The position numbers were made by a program, and so were the translations under genes. The notes beneath the pieces were generated by a model that was given only the letters and a program-made list of their open reading frames with translations, made no database searches and was not told the origin of the DNA. Positions 26,528-36,543 of a stretch of 64,000 bases of DNA are shown piece by piece (within the stretch, counting starts at the first letter, position 1; every line of letters begins with the position of its first letter). The stretch is taken from contig NZ_CP137637.1 in the NCBI RefSeq assembly GCF_036670015.1, forward strand, positions 57,501-121,500, written 5' to 3'. The stretch comes from Niallia sp. XMNu-256 (GTDB taxonomy: Bacteria > Bacillota > Bacilli > Bacillales > Cytobacillaceae).

Positions 26528-26698
26528 TCAAATAATATCCTGCCAGATAGCCGCCAATAATTGATTTTTGTCCGATTCAGGTAAGTGTTTATATGCTTCA
26601 AGGATCTCTTTTAGTTTTGAGTTATTAATTACAACTTCTCCTCTCGGTGTTATATAAAAATCATCTGAGGTAAGCTTAATTTCAACTTTTCTTTTCAC
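26528..26698 (-). CDS. 56-residue protein linked to radical SAM gene
   Basis: Starts at GTG (26698) with AAGGTG 8 nt upstream, only 26 nt after the radical SAM stop codon, so translation is probably coupled. Sequence VKRKVEIKLTSDDFYITPRG, then a helical part (KLKEILEAYKHLPESDK), ending WQDII. There is no Cys and no obvious cleavage site. It may be the precursor of the modified peptide or a helper/leader-type peptide; either role is inferred only from position. No homologue was recognised. Confidence 0.55.
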   Translation of the reverse strand: MKRKVEIKLTSDDFYITPRGEVVINNSKLKEILEAYKHLPESDKNQLLAAIWQDII

Positions 26699-26724
26699 TT
26701 TTCATACACCTTCTTTTGTCGTTT

Positions 26725-28623
26725 TTATACGATTTGATTTAAAAGAGACTGTAGCCCCTTTATTCCAGGCGAGTATTCTCCCAATGGGATTGCCAAACTA
26801 AGGTACCTATCACCTTCTTTTAACATCGTGTTACTTTTTAAGAAATAATCTAATACCTCAACTACCTCATCTGAAGAAATATTGTACGAGTTACAAAGTT
26901 GCAAAATGGAGCTAAACTTACGAATACTCTGACAATATTCATATATAATTTTTTTTGATCCACTTATTGTATAGATTCGTTTCTTTTGTTGAAAGGGTCG
27001 AAGATCTACAACAATAAGATGTTTATCTTTTGATACCGTGAAAAACTCACTTGAATCGTGTGAATTCTTCCACGATTCAATTTCCTTTTTTAAGTCATTT
27101 ATATAAATGTCGTAGCTGGAATCATAACTAAAATCAAAGTAATAGGCGATATTCATTAAATCAGAATTGTTCTGCTCCAGATATACGTATTGGTAACTTT
27201 CGAAAGGCTTTATGTTGGAAATTCCGTAATTAGATGGATTGTTAAAGTAGGGACTAAATCGGACTAATCGGACTGGCGAACAAATCATCGGTGGTTTTAA
27301 GTGGGTTAGAGTTTTTATTATCGGTATGCATTCAAGATAACCCTCAGGATTTTCGCCAGGAAAACCATATAAAAAATTCCACAGGGGAGTCACATTATAT
27401 TCCTTCGACCATTTTAATAATTGTATATTTTGAAGCATGCTCACCCCTTTTTTCATTAATTGCAATACATCGGTTATTAAGCTCTCGATACCTGGTTGAA
27501 TATATTTAAAACCCGCGTCTTTAAAAAGTTTAACCTGTTCCTGTGTCAAATTAGCTTTAGTTTCATAAAACATATCGAGGTCAAGTTGTAGATCGCGTAT
27601 TGTTGGTAAAAACTCTTTGAAATATTTCATGTCAATAATGTTATCAACTGCTGATACCTTATTAGTATAGAGTGAATATTTTTCCTTTAGATAAACTAAT
27701 TCATCCAAAGCTCTTGTTCCTGATTTACTACGATAATTCATATTAAGACCGTTTAATCCACAGAAGACACAATGTGATTTTGCTCCCCACCAACATCCTC
27801 TAGAAGATTCAAATAATATTCTTGGTTCAATATTGCTATTAGCGATACCATAGTGAACAAATTGAGCAAAATAATCATCATAATTAGGATATGGAAGGCT
27901 ATCCATATCCTGAACTATGTTGGATTGACTTATATTTTCTATATGCTTTACTACGTTGTTATAACAATCTTGGTATACAATACCTTTAATTTTGGGGACA
28001 GATTTGGGATAGCAATTCATATTTTTAACAAGCTCAATAAAAGAATGATCCCCTTCACCCACACAAACAGCATCGATGAAAAGAAAGTTTTTTAATAACC
28101 CTATACCCATTTCTCCTTCGCAATTTGCACCACCAAAAATAATGAACTTATTAGGAAATTGATCTTTTATTCGTTTTGCCAAACTCAATGACGATACATT
28201 TTGTTCAAATACTGTTGTAAAACCAATGATGTCGTAGTTATCCCATGGAACGATACTTAAACATTTATCTATAAAAGGCTCTACCTGCTCTCTAATTGAC
28301 AAGATTTCATTCATAATATTGCCAAAATCTAATCTTGAATGATTAATTTTGGACTTTAGGTACTTATTGTATTCATCAACATTATCTACGTTGAACAAAG
28401 AAGATGAAAAAATCCATTCCCCAGCAAGTTTAATTCCTCCTGTTGAGATACTCTCAAGTAAAAAGTTATATTTTTCAGGACTAATTATTGATCCAAATAG
28501 TAGGTTTAGGTTGTAAGTATCACATTCAATGCCTGCTTTGTTTAAGCCAGACTGTAGCAGCGAAATCCCAATAGAAGGATGATATAGATTTCCGAAAGGC
28601 ATATTTACTAAACAGACTTTCAT
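26725..28623 (-). CDS. B12-binding radical SAM RiPP C-methyltransferase-like protein
   Basis: 632 residues. The N-terminal third looks like a cobalamin-binding domain (VCLVNMPFGNLYHPSIGISLLQ; IIGFTTVFEQN). The radical SAM core has the SSRGCWWGAKSHCVFCGLNG motif with Cys277, Cys285 and Cys288. Such a CWWG...CxFCG motif marks the RiPP maturation radical SAM protein 1 (C-methyltransferase) group. These enzymes methylate unreactive carbon atoms in ribosomal peptides. Preceded by AAGGAG. A 56-residue gene follows at once; no transporter or peptidase was seen nearby, so the locus may be incomplete. Substrate unknown. Confidence 0.8.
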   Translation of the reverse strand: MKVCLVNMPFGNLYHPSIGISLLQSGLNKAGIECDTYNLNLLFGSIISPEKYNFLLESISTGGIKLAGEWIFSSSLFNVDNVDEYNKYLKSKINHSRLDFGNIMNEILSIREQVEPFIDKCLSIVPWDNYDIIGFTTVFEQNVSSLSLAKRIKDQFPNKFIIFGGANCEGEMGIGLLKNFLFIDAVCVGEGDHSFIELVKNMNCYPKSVPKIKGIVYQDCYNNVVKHIENISQSNIVQDMDSLPYPNYDDYFAQFVHYGIANSNIEPRILFESSRGCWWGAKSHCVFCGLNGLNMNYRSKSGTRALDELVYLKEKYSLYTNKVSAVDNIIDMKYFKEFLPTIRDLQLDLDMFYETKANLTQEQVKLFKDAGFKYIQPGIESLITDVLQLMKKGVSMLQNIQLLKWSKEYNVTPLWNFLYGFPGENPEGYLECIPIIKTLTHLKPPMICSPVRLVRFSPYFNNPSNYGISNIKPFESYQYVYLEQNNSDLMNIAYYFDFSYDSSYDIYINDLKKEIESWKNSHDSSEFFTVSKDKHLIVVDLRPFQQKKRIYTISGSKKIIYEYCQSIRKFSSILQLCNSYNISSDEVVEVLDYFLKSNTMLKEGDRYLSLAIPLGEYSPGIKGLQSLLNQIV

Positions 28624-30199
28624 TCGTACAACTCCTTAAATTACATCTTTCTGTTACAACACATAACATAGAATTCCCAAAAATTGTATTTTTAAAACGT
28701 AAACTAAGAGTAAATTTTATGGAACAGAATGTCTGTCATGCTTAGCAACCTCCCGATACTTATATACAGTAGGCCCCCCCTGATGATATAGACCAACAAC
28801 TACGAACGCTATAAAATCTTTAATCTTGTCCCAACAATTTAATAAATAATCATGTTCAAGAAGGACAACCCGGATTATTGACCTTATCATCAACCCGTCT
28901 GCACTCGGAGCAAGGCGATAATATCCCTTGTTTCAACGAGTTGGGTAAAAGTCAGTTAAGGCAGATTCCAGGACCATGTACGAACAGCGAAAGAGCGACC
29001 TCCTTTTCGGATGTCGGTCTTTCGCTGTTCGTACGGGCAAAAAAATGGTTGATCAGCTACGTTAGACTGAACGAATCGGACGGCTGTCGGTGACCTAAAG
29101 TTCGTTTAACTTAACATACTGGTAATATGGGAAAGCTTAAAGACCCACATTTTTTTGTTAAAATAAAAAGCAACCTTATGGATGTACATTTTTCATTCCC
29201 ACAACCGGCGACATGCTAGCTTCACCTTGTAATCATAAAACATCGATAATCCTCCCGTTTCCTCCTTTAGGCTCTCCTCACTTTTCCACATCGTAAAATT
29301 GAAGATAACTGCCCGTTAGTTCCGTATCAAGTACCAAAACCCATATCCAATAAAAAATTACCATTAATTTCTTAGCACTCTACATGACTTGTATTGAGTA
29401 CTTGTTTAAACTATTGTTATTTTACTTTATTTAATTGATTTAAGTGCATACTACCCAAACCTTTCTTTGCTTTTAGACTACTTGCGTTTACTTAAAAAAC
29501 TTAAGTGTGTGGTCATACTGTGGTCTGTGGTCAAAATTGTTATCACCTAATTTATCCCTATATCTTTAGGGTTTTTTTTTATGGACTAAATTTTTTAGCC
29601 TTACCCCGTCAAGTTAGAAAAGTAAATCGTATTGTAATAATTCTGTTTGGAAAAAGAGGATATAATAGGCTGTATTGAAACCCAATTTACTGATCTGATT
29701 AATCACAATATAATAACAAGAGAGTTTTAACCGTATCTTATAACATCATGCCACCCATTCATTTTCATAAATAATATAAGAAAGCCTGTAACAAAAAACC
29801 GCTATAAATCACTATTTTCGAGTTCTAATTTAAATAACCTAAAATAGTTGATAACCAATCCGAGGACAAAGTCGAGGACAAAAAATAATTATCAGCGCTA
29901 CTGTTTAGAGAGGGCTTTGCTTATTTAAGCGACTCGTTAGTATAGTAAGTTCTGCTTCATAATTTATGTATAAATAATAGAACCTATAGAGTTTCTCTTT
30001 GATTAGTAATTCGAAAAGGTTAATAAACATACATCAATTAATTGCAAGAAACATGCACGGTCAAAACATGTTAAAGATTAAATTTTAGTTAATGAGTAAT
30101 TTTATTCTCAGAAGAGGTGTCTTGCTAATTTGTATGTATAAAAGAATAATAGTTTGGAAAGAATATATATAACGAGGTTAGCAGGGAGGGTAAAAATAG
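28624..30199. other. Gene-poor AT-rich gap with one strong inverted repeat
   Basis: No convincing gene in 1.5 kb. 28860-29034 contains GC-rich, hairpin-forming sequence like the leader of an IS110-type element but no transposase. Near 29510-29535 GTGGTC occurs three times. A small CCCTA/TAGGG hairpin with a run of T lies at 29556-29580. The rest shows nothing. Confidence 0.4.
28978..29034. repeat. Long hairpin, 22-bp arms
   Basis: Arms 28978-28999 and 29013-29034 are complementary at 21 of 22 positions, with a 13-nt loop. It is not followed by a T-run. It sits at the end of the GC-rich segment described for this gap and may be an IS end or a processed RNA. Confidence 0.7.
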
Positions 30200-30337
30200 A
30201 TGTCTAAAGAAAGTAAATTAACTATATCCAATTTTGTTTGTAATGATCAATTTGAACTGAGCTCTTACCTATCCTATTTGTTTAATCAGTTATCCAATCA
30301 ATCAGTATATAAAAGGTGCCAAAGACCAAACACTTAG
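30200..30337 (+). CDS. Possible 45-residue protein
   Basis: ATG with AGGGAGGGT 9 nt upstream. It reads MSKESKLTISNFVCNDQFEL onward, ending QRPNT. The ribosome site is good but the sequence is short, low in structure and unrecognised. It could be the start of a truncated gene. Between it and HU (30338-30704) no gene is visible. Confidence 0.3.
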   Translation: MSKESKLTISNFVCNDQFELSSYLSYLFNQLSNQSVYKRCQRPNT

Positions 30338-30704
30338 ATTAACAACGTGATAAATTATTAATGACGATCAAGTAAATCCATTTGAATCCTGAAGGGCAAA
30401 GGAAAGAGTCTAACATGTTTTCATGAACGGAAAATAGCCTCTAGAGTTTCCAAGGTTTTTATGTACATGTAAGGTTCATGAGAAGATGATTTTTACTTCG
30501 AATGGTTCTTACATGCCACCGAAGGTAGCCTTTAGACCTACTCTAAAAACACCCTTGTTTTGTTAGGTGAGGGATTATCTGTTGGAATTTGTGGATAAAA
30601 GTTCGGACCTCTTCATAGGGTATTGATTGAAACAGAATACGATTCTACTATATGCTATATTGGTAGTTTCTATAGATCAATTTTAAAAATAGAGGTGTAT
30701 AAGA

Positions 30705-30977
30705 ATGAATAAAACAGATTTAGTAAAAGCTGTGGCAAAACGAGCTGAACTGACACAGAAAGATGCAACAAAAGCAGTTGATGCGTTATTTGATACCATT
30801 TCAAACACACTTGCTCAAGAAGAAAAAATTCAATTAGTTGGATTTGGTACGTTTGAAGTACGTGAACGTTCAGCACGTAAAGGTCGTAATCCACAAACCG
30901 GTGAAGAAATTGAGATTGCAGCTTCTAAAGTTCCGGCTTTTAAACCGGGAAAAGAATTAAAAGAAGCCGTTAAATAA
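30705..30977 (+). CDS. hup: DNA-binding protein HU
   Basis: 90 residues, the normal length of Bacillus HU. It shows [40 protein letters not shown] (the beta-arm with the intercalating Pro) and [14 protein letters not shown]. It packs DNA as a dimer and assists recombination and replication. Its own terminator follows at 30997-31036. A decayed second copy is at 34314-34527. The symbol is generic; the chromosomal Bacillus gene is hbs. Confidence 0.95.
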   Translation: MNKTDLVKAVAKRAELTQKDATKAVDALFDTISNTLAQEEKIQLVGFGTFEVRERSARKGRNPQTGEEIEIAASKVPAFKPGKELKEAVK

Positions 30978-30996
30978 AAAATTAAATTAGGATTGT

Positions 30997-31036
30997 AAAA
31001 TACTCTGGGGATTCAAAGCCAGGGTATTTTTTATTT
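30997..31036 (+). terminator. HU gene terminator
   Basis: Stem AAAATACTCTGG (30997-31008) and CCAGGGTATTTT (31019-31030) with one wobble pair, then TTTATTTT. Confidence 0.85.
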
Positions 31037-31197
31037 TAAAGATATTTAATATGACTCTTATAATTGTTTCAACCTGTATGACTAAATGGAAATGCCGGGG
31101 GAGGAAAAGACAGTTTTTCCGATCAAGTGCCTTTTTTTATGCCAGATATAAACATATTTGGGCGGCAGCACTACAGATTGATCAGAAAGCAAAGGAC

Positions 31198-31738
31198 GCT
31201 TTCTGTCACTCTGTACGTGTCGCTTCGGTATTAAATGGCCCGATAACCACGGTCTGTACGGCTAACGCCTACATACCGTAGGTTCCTGTTCCATTTACGG
31301 CAAGCCGCCATACCGAACGAGCCGAAAACCTTAAGGTCAAAGGCAAGGAAGACGGGTTTATAGGGGCATTGAACCCCCATAAACCCGACTGTATTCGGCT
31401 TCGCCTTAATACAGTTCGCTTTCTAATTCTAAACCTGCTTTTTAGCAGCTTTAAAATTAGTTGCTTTATTATAACGGCTTTAGGGCATCGAGCCCTTTGC
31501 CGTTAGGCGTCTACATCCCTTGCGGTCTGTTTTTAGACGCCGGGGTGTCTGGTGGGTTATCTCCTTCCTTCGTTCTCCTCATTGTAACAATTTCGCTTAT
31601 GAAAGTGAGAAGGGCAGGCGTTCGGGGAAAGAAATCGGCAAAGCCAAGTAGGCTAAGTTAGAGTAATCTTGCAAAAAACGCAAGTCAACTCTAACTAAGT
31701 CATTGGGCTTCACTCGATTTCTAACGACAAGGCCCAAA
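31198..31738 (+). ncRNA. Candidate structured RNA repeat, copy 2
   Basis: A 541-nt copy of the 21963-22501 element, differing by scattered substitutions and small indels. Stems kept: 31388-31395/31408-31415 (ACTGTATT/AATACAGT), a TAACGGC/GCCGTTA stem, and GGCGTCTA 31506-31513/TAGACGCC 31534-31541. A 14-bp arm pair at 31425-31438/31445-31458 has two mismatches. It is not followed by a radC gene. Short open stretches in it are interrupted and unlike any protein. Confidence 0.6.
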
Positions 31739-32133
31739 GTTTATTTCTAAATCGTACTCCATACAATGTAATCACCTTTGGAAGAATATTGTTTATAACC
31801 ATAAAATAGAAATGGTAAAAACTATTTTATGGTTATTGTTAAATAATATATGTACCTTCCAATGAACTTGGTTTTTCTACTTTTAAAACTTTAATTTAAT
31901 TTACTAAAATATAAGGAGTAAACAATTCATATTTTCTTGTAATCTGAACATCTAAAATCAGCTACAAAATATTCTCCTAAACTCGTCTTGCGATAATATA
32001 CAATATGGGGTAAATCAATTCATTATATCGATCCAACCCATCATATAATATTTTAAATTATGGTAAATTTCTATGAAAAGGCATCGCTTTAACTAATCGT
32101 ATAATTTATGATACATAATTTCTATTTAGAAAT
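31739..32133. other. Gap, no gene seen
   Basis: AT-rich. It contains a short inverted repeat, CCATAAAATAG / CTATTTTATGG, near 31799-31834, but no T-run after it and no reading frame of note. Confidence 0.4.
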
Positions 32134-32174
32134 TAAAAAAGCCGATCCTCCTAAGTTGAGGAGTCGACTTTTTA
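32134..32174 (-). terminator. Terminator of the repeat protein gene
   Basis: Imperfect hairpin (AAAAAGCCGATCCTC with GAGGAGTCGACTTTTT), giving a T-run on the reverse strand just after the 32198 stop. Confidence 0.65.
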
Positions 32175-32197
32175 TTTATTTTATCAGTGCAAAGAGA

Positions 32198-32590
32198 TCA
32201 ATAATAGTAATCATCCTCGAAATAGATCTCCTCTTCTGGACGCGGACCACCCATATGAGGACTTATACCACCCATACCAGGACTCACTCCGCCCATACCA
32301 GGACTCACTCCGCCCGTACCAGGGCTCATTCCACCCATACCAGGACTCATTCCGCCCATACCAGGGCTCATTCCACCCATGCCAGGACTCATTCCGCCCA
32401 TACCAGTACCCCAAGTTGGTCTTGGTCTCTTAGGTATACAAGTCATACGACAGCAATAATGCCCCCGATCAATCCATCCGGGAGGACATGGACGGTAAAA
32501 TCCACCAAAGCCACCGGATTGTCTATATTCAGGTTGGTATTGTTCACCACAATTACAATATTCGTATTGGCCGCCGCAATTACAATTCAT
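32198..32590 (-). CDS. Cys/Gly-rich protein with GMGGMSP tandem repeats
   Basis: 130 residues. The N-terminal part has Cys pairs and aromatic residues (MNCNCGGQYEYCNCGEQ, YRPCPPGW, HYCCRMTC). The centre is at least seven copies of a seven-residue GMGGMSP/GMGGVSP unit (about residues 62-115). The tail is acidic and Tyr-rich (EDDYYY). An AAGGAGAGG site precedes the ATG. Low-complexity Cys/Gly/Tyr proteins of this kind are often spore coat or exosporium proteins in Bacillaceae; that is inference. Repeat number is likely variable between strains. Confidence 0.6.
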   Translation of the reverse strand: MNCNCGGQYEYCNCGEQYQPEYRQSGGFGGFYRPCPPGWIDRGHYCCRMTCIPKRPRPTWGTGMGGMSPGMGGMSPGMGGMSPGMGGMSPGTGGVSPGMGGVSPGMGGISPHMGGPRPEEEIYFEDDYYY

Positions 32591-32972
32591 AGTACCTCTC
32601 CTTTTCTATGATAAAGCTTTGTTTTGCTAACAACATCCATAACACTATATGCCTAAGGGATGAACCGATATGGACTTACACCTACACAATCAAGCCTGAT
32701 TTTAGATATTTAAATTAACTGAAAGTTGTCTGACATGATTACACGGAACATATCAAAAAGCTTTGGTTTAAATACCGACCTCCTTACTTTCCGTTATTTA
32801 GATCAAAAATGTGTAGCTTTAACATGGTTTTTGAGATAGAAATATTTGTTACAATAAAAAATTTCCCAACTAAAAAAATAAAGCCTAGCATTTGCAGACT
32901 TTATCAATAAACAAAATGAAATTAAGCAATCGCTATGAATTTTTGTGATCATTTTCTTTTTTATTGAGTGTT
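32591..32972. other. Gap, no gene seen
   Basis: Intergenic between two reverse-strand genes. It holds the upstream region of the repeat protein gene. No clear promoter could be set. Confidence 0.4.
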
Positions 32973-33749
32973 TTATACCCCAAAATGCTGTTTCAATAGC
33001 TCTTTGAACCTCGCGTTGTCAATTTTCTCTTTTGTAACTATTCCATCAATCCACTGTGTAAATGAATTATTTGTTAATGTTAAACTTCCTCTAGTTGTAA
33101 GTCGTGTGATTAAAGGTTTTTTGTTAAATGGAGATTCTTGGTGTTCGGCGATGATAGTTTGGATATCATTAAATTCCGATACATCGATTATAGGTTTCTT
33201 GGAATCGAAGGCATATCCTATTTTCCAATCTGTATCCTTATGTTTCAATTTCATTTCAAGAACATAGTCTCCATGTTCACTTTCCAATTTTCTAATCCGA
33301 AAATCACCATTATTAGAGGTTATGGTTTCCCCGGTTAAAGGAACAGGTTTTAATGGCAAATTCCCTCCAAAGCCTGTATCTATTAAGTATGTTTGTTTCT
33401 GGTGAGTTATAAGAATAGTTACATGAGTTCTTCCAAGTATTAGAAACTCTTGAATAGCATTTTCGTAAATAACTCCGCGTGCTAGGACTGAGTTAAAACC
33501 ATTTTCGATTAAGAAGAAATAGAAAATCGAATTTAATTCATAACAAAGACCACCTTCTTTTTTGACTAGTATTTTATTGATTAAGTTTTCTTTAGTGATA
33601 TCATTTGTTTTATTTTCAATAATACATAAATTTTCAAAAGGGATGCTTTTTGCTGTTTTTTCAAGAACGTTATCCAACGCTTCAAATGGAATACTCTCGT
33701 TTTCTGGAATACCGATTCTTTTACGAAATAAAGCATTCAGTTCATTCAT
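32973..33749 (-). CDS. Arylamine N-acetyltransferase family protein
   Basis: 258 residues from ATG 33749, which has GGAGG 8 nt upstream; a TTG at 33764 overlaps that site and is rejected. The catalytic triad is visible: Cys69 in EGGLCYELN, His109 in GRTHVTI, and Asp124 in LIDTGFG. These are almost exactly the canonical NAT positions. The enzyme transfers acetyl or other acyl groups from CoA to arylamines, hydrazines or related amines. It stands alone on the reverse strand. Confidence 0.92.
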   Translation of the reverse strand: MNELNALFRKRIGIPENESIPFEALDNVLEKTAKSIPFENLCIIENKTNDITKENLINKILVKKEGGLCYELNSIFYFFLIENGFNSVLARGVIYENAIQEFLILGRTHVTILITHQKQTYLIDTGFGGNLPLKPVPLTGETITSNNGDFRIRKLESEHGDYVLEMKLKHKDTDWKIGYAFDSKKPIIDVSEFNDIQTIIAEHQESPFNKKPLITRLTTRGSLTLTNNSFTQWIDGIVTKEKIDNARFKELLKQHFGV

Positions 33750-34313
33750 TAATAATTCCTCCAATAATAGTTGGTTTTTAATTAATTCTCCTATCGGATA
33801 GCGAATGCCTTCAGTGTTTTGATTATTTTACACTACTTTTATTCCTTTTCAACAAACGGCTCTTTAATTGAATAATAACTTATTGTTTACTTATCGATTC
33901 TTTAATCCGTTCATCTTAACTTTATCTCCGAGTTTGGATTATAGTTTAGCCCCCGTCACAAAATTGGTCATTTTGGGGGTTCATTATTTGTAAGTATTCT
34001 ACATTTTTATAAAAGTGCTTGATCATTTTATAGTTGTAATCTTCCACAAACGCGCCCGATTGTGGAACAAACTAAAGCACCCGTTCGTACCTGTCTTGTT
34101 ACAGAGAATGTTTAATCATTCTTTGCAATCTATACTTTACATTTTATTGGTATCACTCAAGATCAAATGGACGAAGTTTATATTTCAATGAATTTATGAG
34201 GTATTTTATTAGTAATTCACTTATATAGAGGGGGAGCATTATCATACGCAGATTCAACGTTAAGCATTTGTGTCTAAGCCATTTCTTGTATCCTTATCGG
34301 TGGAACAACACAA
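33750..34313. other. Gap with short interspersed repeats
   Basis: No gene. GCGCCCGATTG near 34050 and AAAGCACCCGTTCGTA at 34074-34089 belong to a small repeat family also seen at 23781, 36455, 40736, 41533 and 43335. A CCCCC/GGGGG hairpin lies at about 33953-33980. Confidence 0.4.
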
Positions 34314-34527
34314 GCTAACTGACACAGAAAGATGCAACAAAAGCAGTTGATGCGTTATTTGATACCATTTCTAACACACTTGCTGAAGGAGAAAAGCTCC
34401 AATTAATTGGATTTGGAACGTTTGAAGTACGTGAACGTTCAGCTCGTAAAGGTCGTAATCCACAAACCGGTTAAGAAATTGAGGTTGCTGCTTTTAAAGT
34501 TCCGGCTTTTAAACCAGGAAAAGAAGA
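34314..34527 (+). pseudogene. HU gene remnant
   Basis: Closely matches codons 13 to 85 of the HU gene at 30705-30977, but lacks the start. It has lost a base near its beginning, and a GAA codon became TAA at 34472-34474. The surviving sequence diverges by only scattered changes, so it is a fairly recent loss of a second HU copy. Confidence 0.9.
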
Positions 34528-35185
34528 ACGACTGTTCTTCATCTATTACTGGCTCAGATTTAGGTTCAGGTGTAACTGTAGGAGTTTTATGACGTTGTAT
34601 TTCCGTTGCTAGACTTTCCTTAATTATTCATCGTAATAGGCCAAAATTACCAAAAAATTGATTTTATTGATATACTATACTTATTACTCTTAGGAAAAAA
34701 AGGGGTAAAAAATAATGTCAAATATTAATAGTGTTCTAATTTATTTAAGATGACGATATTGCCGGAAATATATGGAATAGGGTTTGTACGATTTTTAGAT
34801 AAAAGTGGGAATGAAATAGAAGAAAATTATTAGGAATTTCAAGTAACTGGAAACCCAATGATTTAGTAGATAATACACAGTTTCAAACAGAACATAAACT
34901 TAAAAATATGTATCCGAAAGAAAATCCTTTAATTAATGGAACAAATGTTGTTCTCATTTACCTGCTACTTCCAATGATTTCACTTTATAGACATGACAAA
35001 AGACCTTCCTAGCAAATCATCGCTGAAACTTACGACATATAAATCGGGGTTTAATTATTTGATAATTCGGACTTTTAGCTCTATTTTTTCAAAAGCTTTT
35101 TCCATACTATTTGTTTAATAGCCCGAAAAAATTTAGAGAGGAGTTTACTATCCATTAGGGCAAAAAAATAGAGAGAGGTAAAGTT
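34528..35185. other. Gap with a short coding remnant
   Basis: Near 34752-34830 a broken frame reads MTILPEIYGIGFVRFLDKSG and then stops; not recognised. The rest is AT-rich. GAGAGAGGTAAAG before 35186 is the ribosome site of the next gene. Confidence 0.35.
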
Positions 35186-36316
35186 ATGAATTTATCCATT
35201 TTTAAAAAGACTAGTATTTTAACGGCAGTATTGCTGCTGGTATGCTCATCCCTTGCTTTTGCCTCAACAAATCCTGGCGGTCCATCAACAAAAGGACAAA
35301 CAAATATTAGTTCAACTTTGTCGTATGACGAAGTGATAAAGATTCTAGGTGATATTGAACAATCCAGCAAGGGAAAAGTGGAAGTTTTCACTTTAGATCA
35401 ATACGGTAAATCTGAAGCAGGCCGAAGCATTTATGCAGCAAAAGTTGGAACGGGCGCAAAAAAGATTTGGATTCAGGCCCAAATACATGGAAATGAAAAG
35501 TTAGTGACTGAGGCGGCTCTTGACTTATTGAAGACGTATGCAAGCAACAAATCAAAAGATGTTCAAAAAGTCTTGGCGGAATCTACCCTGTATTTTATCC
35601 CAATGTATAACCCGGACGGGGCGGAGATGAATACCCGTGGAACTAAAATTATGGCGACCGGCAAGTCCCTAGACTTAAATCGCGACTGGACGCTTGATGG
35701 GGGCTTTGCCGCAAAGGAATCACAAGCGGTATACGCATACTGGGCAGATGTAAAGCCAGACTTTGCTATAGACTTGCATCATCAAGGAATCAAGCAAGTG
35801 TATGGAACCAATGAAGCTACATCCTTCTCTCTTGGAGTGTCACTTGCTCCAAATGGACCAACATTACCAGCATACAAAAACTACAATGATGAAACGCGGC
35901 AAATGCTTGCGTATGTGTACGATAATTTGGAAGGATACGGATATACTCATATTGATCGCTATCAAATTGTCGACTCCGCTAAACAAGCAGGGTACGATAT
36001 TGATATTAAAGGCGGTGTGGTATCGGCAATGATGATGGGATTAAACTATAACGGATTAAACCCTGACCACCACAGCCATCCTGCCGTTTTCTTTGAGACA
36101 AAAGGAAATACAACTGACGGAAGTTTAGGTCAAAAATCTAATGGTTATTTAACTAAACAAAATTACCTGGCGTTGAAATCTTTAGTTTATGGCTACGTGA
36201 CAGGGGAAGTCTATAAGGTAGATCCAAACCACTGGAATGACATACCAGCATATCCGCTAGCGGGTTATTGGACAGATTATAATGGAATTGTTCCAATCGG
36301 AGAGTCAGGATATTAA
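35186..36316 (+). CDS. Secreted M14-family zinc carboxypeptidase
   Basis: 376 residues with a signal peptide (KKTSILTAVLLLVCSSLAFAS, cut near residue 26). The zinc ligands of the M14 family are visible: HGNE with His101 and Glu104, and IDLHHQG with His198 or His199. Glu304 in FFETKGNT is the likely general base. NPDGAEMNTRGT and DLNRDW are also family motifs. It is an exported peptidase that trims C-terminal residues from peptides. No partner genes nearby. Confidence 0.9.
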   Translation: MNLSIFKKTSILTAVLLLVCSSLAFASTNPGGPSTKGQTNISSTLSYDEVIKILGDIEQSSKGKVEVFTLDQYGKSEAGRSIYAAKVGTGAKKIWIQAQIHGNEKLVTEAALDLLKTYASNKSKDVQKVLAESTLYFIPMYNPDGAEMNTRGTKIMATGKSLDLNRDWTLDGGFAAKESQAVYAYWADVKPDFAIDLHHQGIKQVYGTNEATSFSLGVSLAPNGPTLPAYKNYNDETRQMLAYVYDNLEGYGYTHIDRYQIVDSAKQAGYDIDIKGGVVSAMMMGLNYNGLNPDHHSHPAVFFETKGNTTDGSLGQKSNGYLTKQNYLALKSLVYGYVTGEVYKVDPNHWNDIPAYPLAGYWTDYNGIVPIGESGY

Positions 36317-36428
36317 TCTCTAATAGATTTATAAAAAAGAGGAATCCACTTTATCGCAAGAAAAAAATATTTATATTTATTGTATTGAAAGCTAAAAAAG
36401 GCCCAGTCCCGACGTTTCCTTAGGAGGA

Positions 36429-36470
36429 CAGAAAAATCTGGCTAACCTTATATTACGAACGGGTGCTTTA
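36429..36470 (-). repeat. Solo copy of the IS110 element left end
   Basis: Exact 42-nt reverse complement of 23781-23822. No transposase is beside it. It is either an abandoned element end or a shared insertion target. A GACTGTC/GACGGTC hairpin with T-run lies just after, at about 36481-36507. Confidence 0.85.
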
Positions 36471-36543
36471 GCGAAAAAAAGACTGTCTTTTTGACGGTCT
36501 TTTTTGGTGAGATTAACACAAATACATTTTTGTAAAGTGCCTG

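Noticed and set aside
28878..29093. 71-codon frame across the long hairpin
   Set aside because: It reads through both arms of the inverted repeat, as expected by chance in GC-rich structured DNA.
31051..31661. Open frames inside RNA repeat copy 2
   Set aside because: They are not kept as open frames in copies 1 and 3, and resemble no protein.
32108..32611. Open frame on the + strand rich in Thr/His repeats
   Set aside because: It is the antisense image of the GMGGMSP repeat gene, which has the better ribosome site, terminator and composition.
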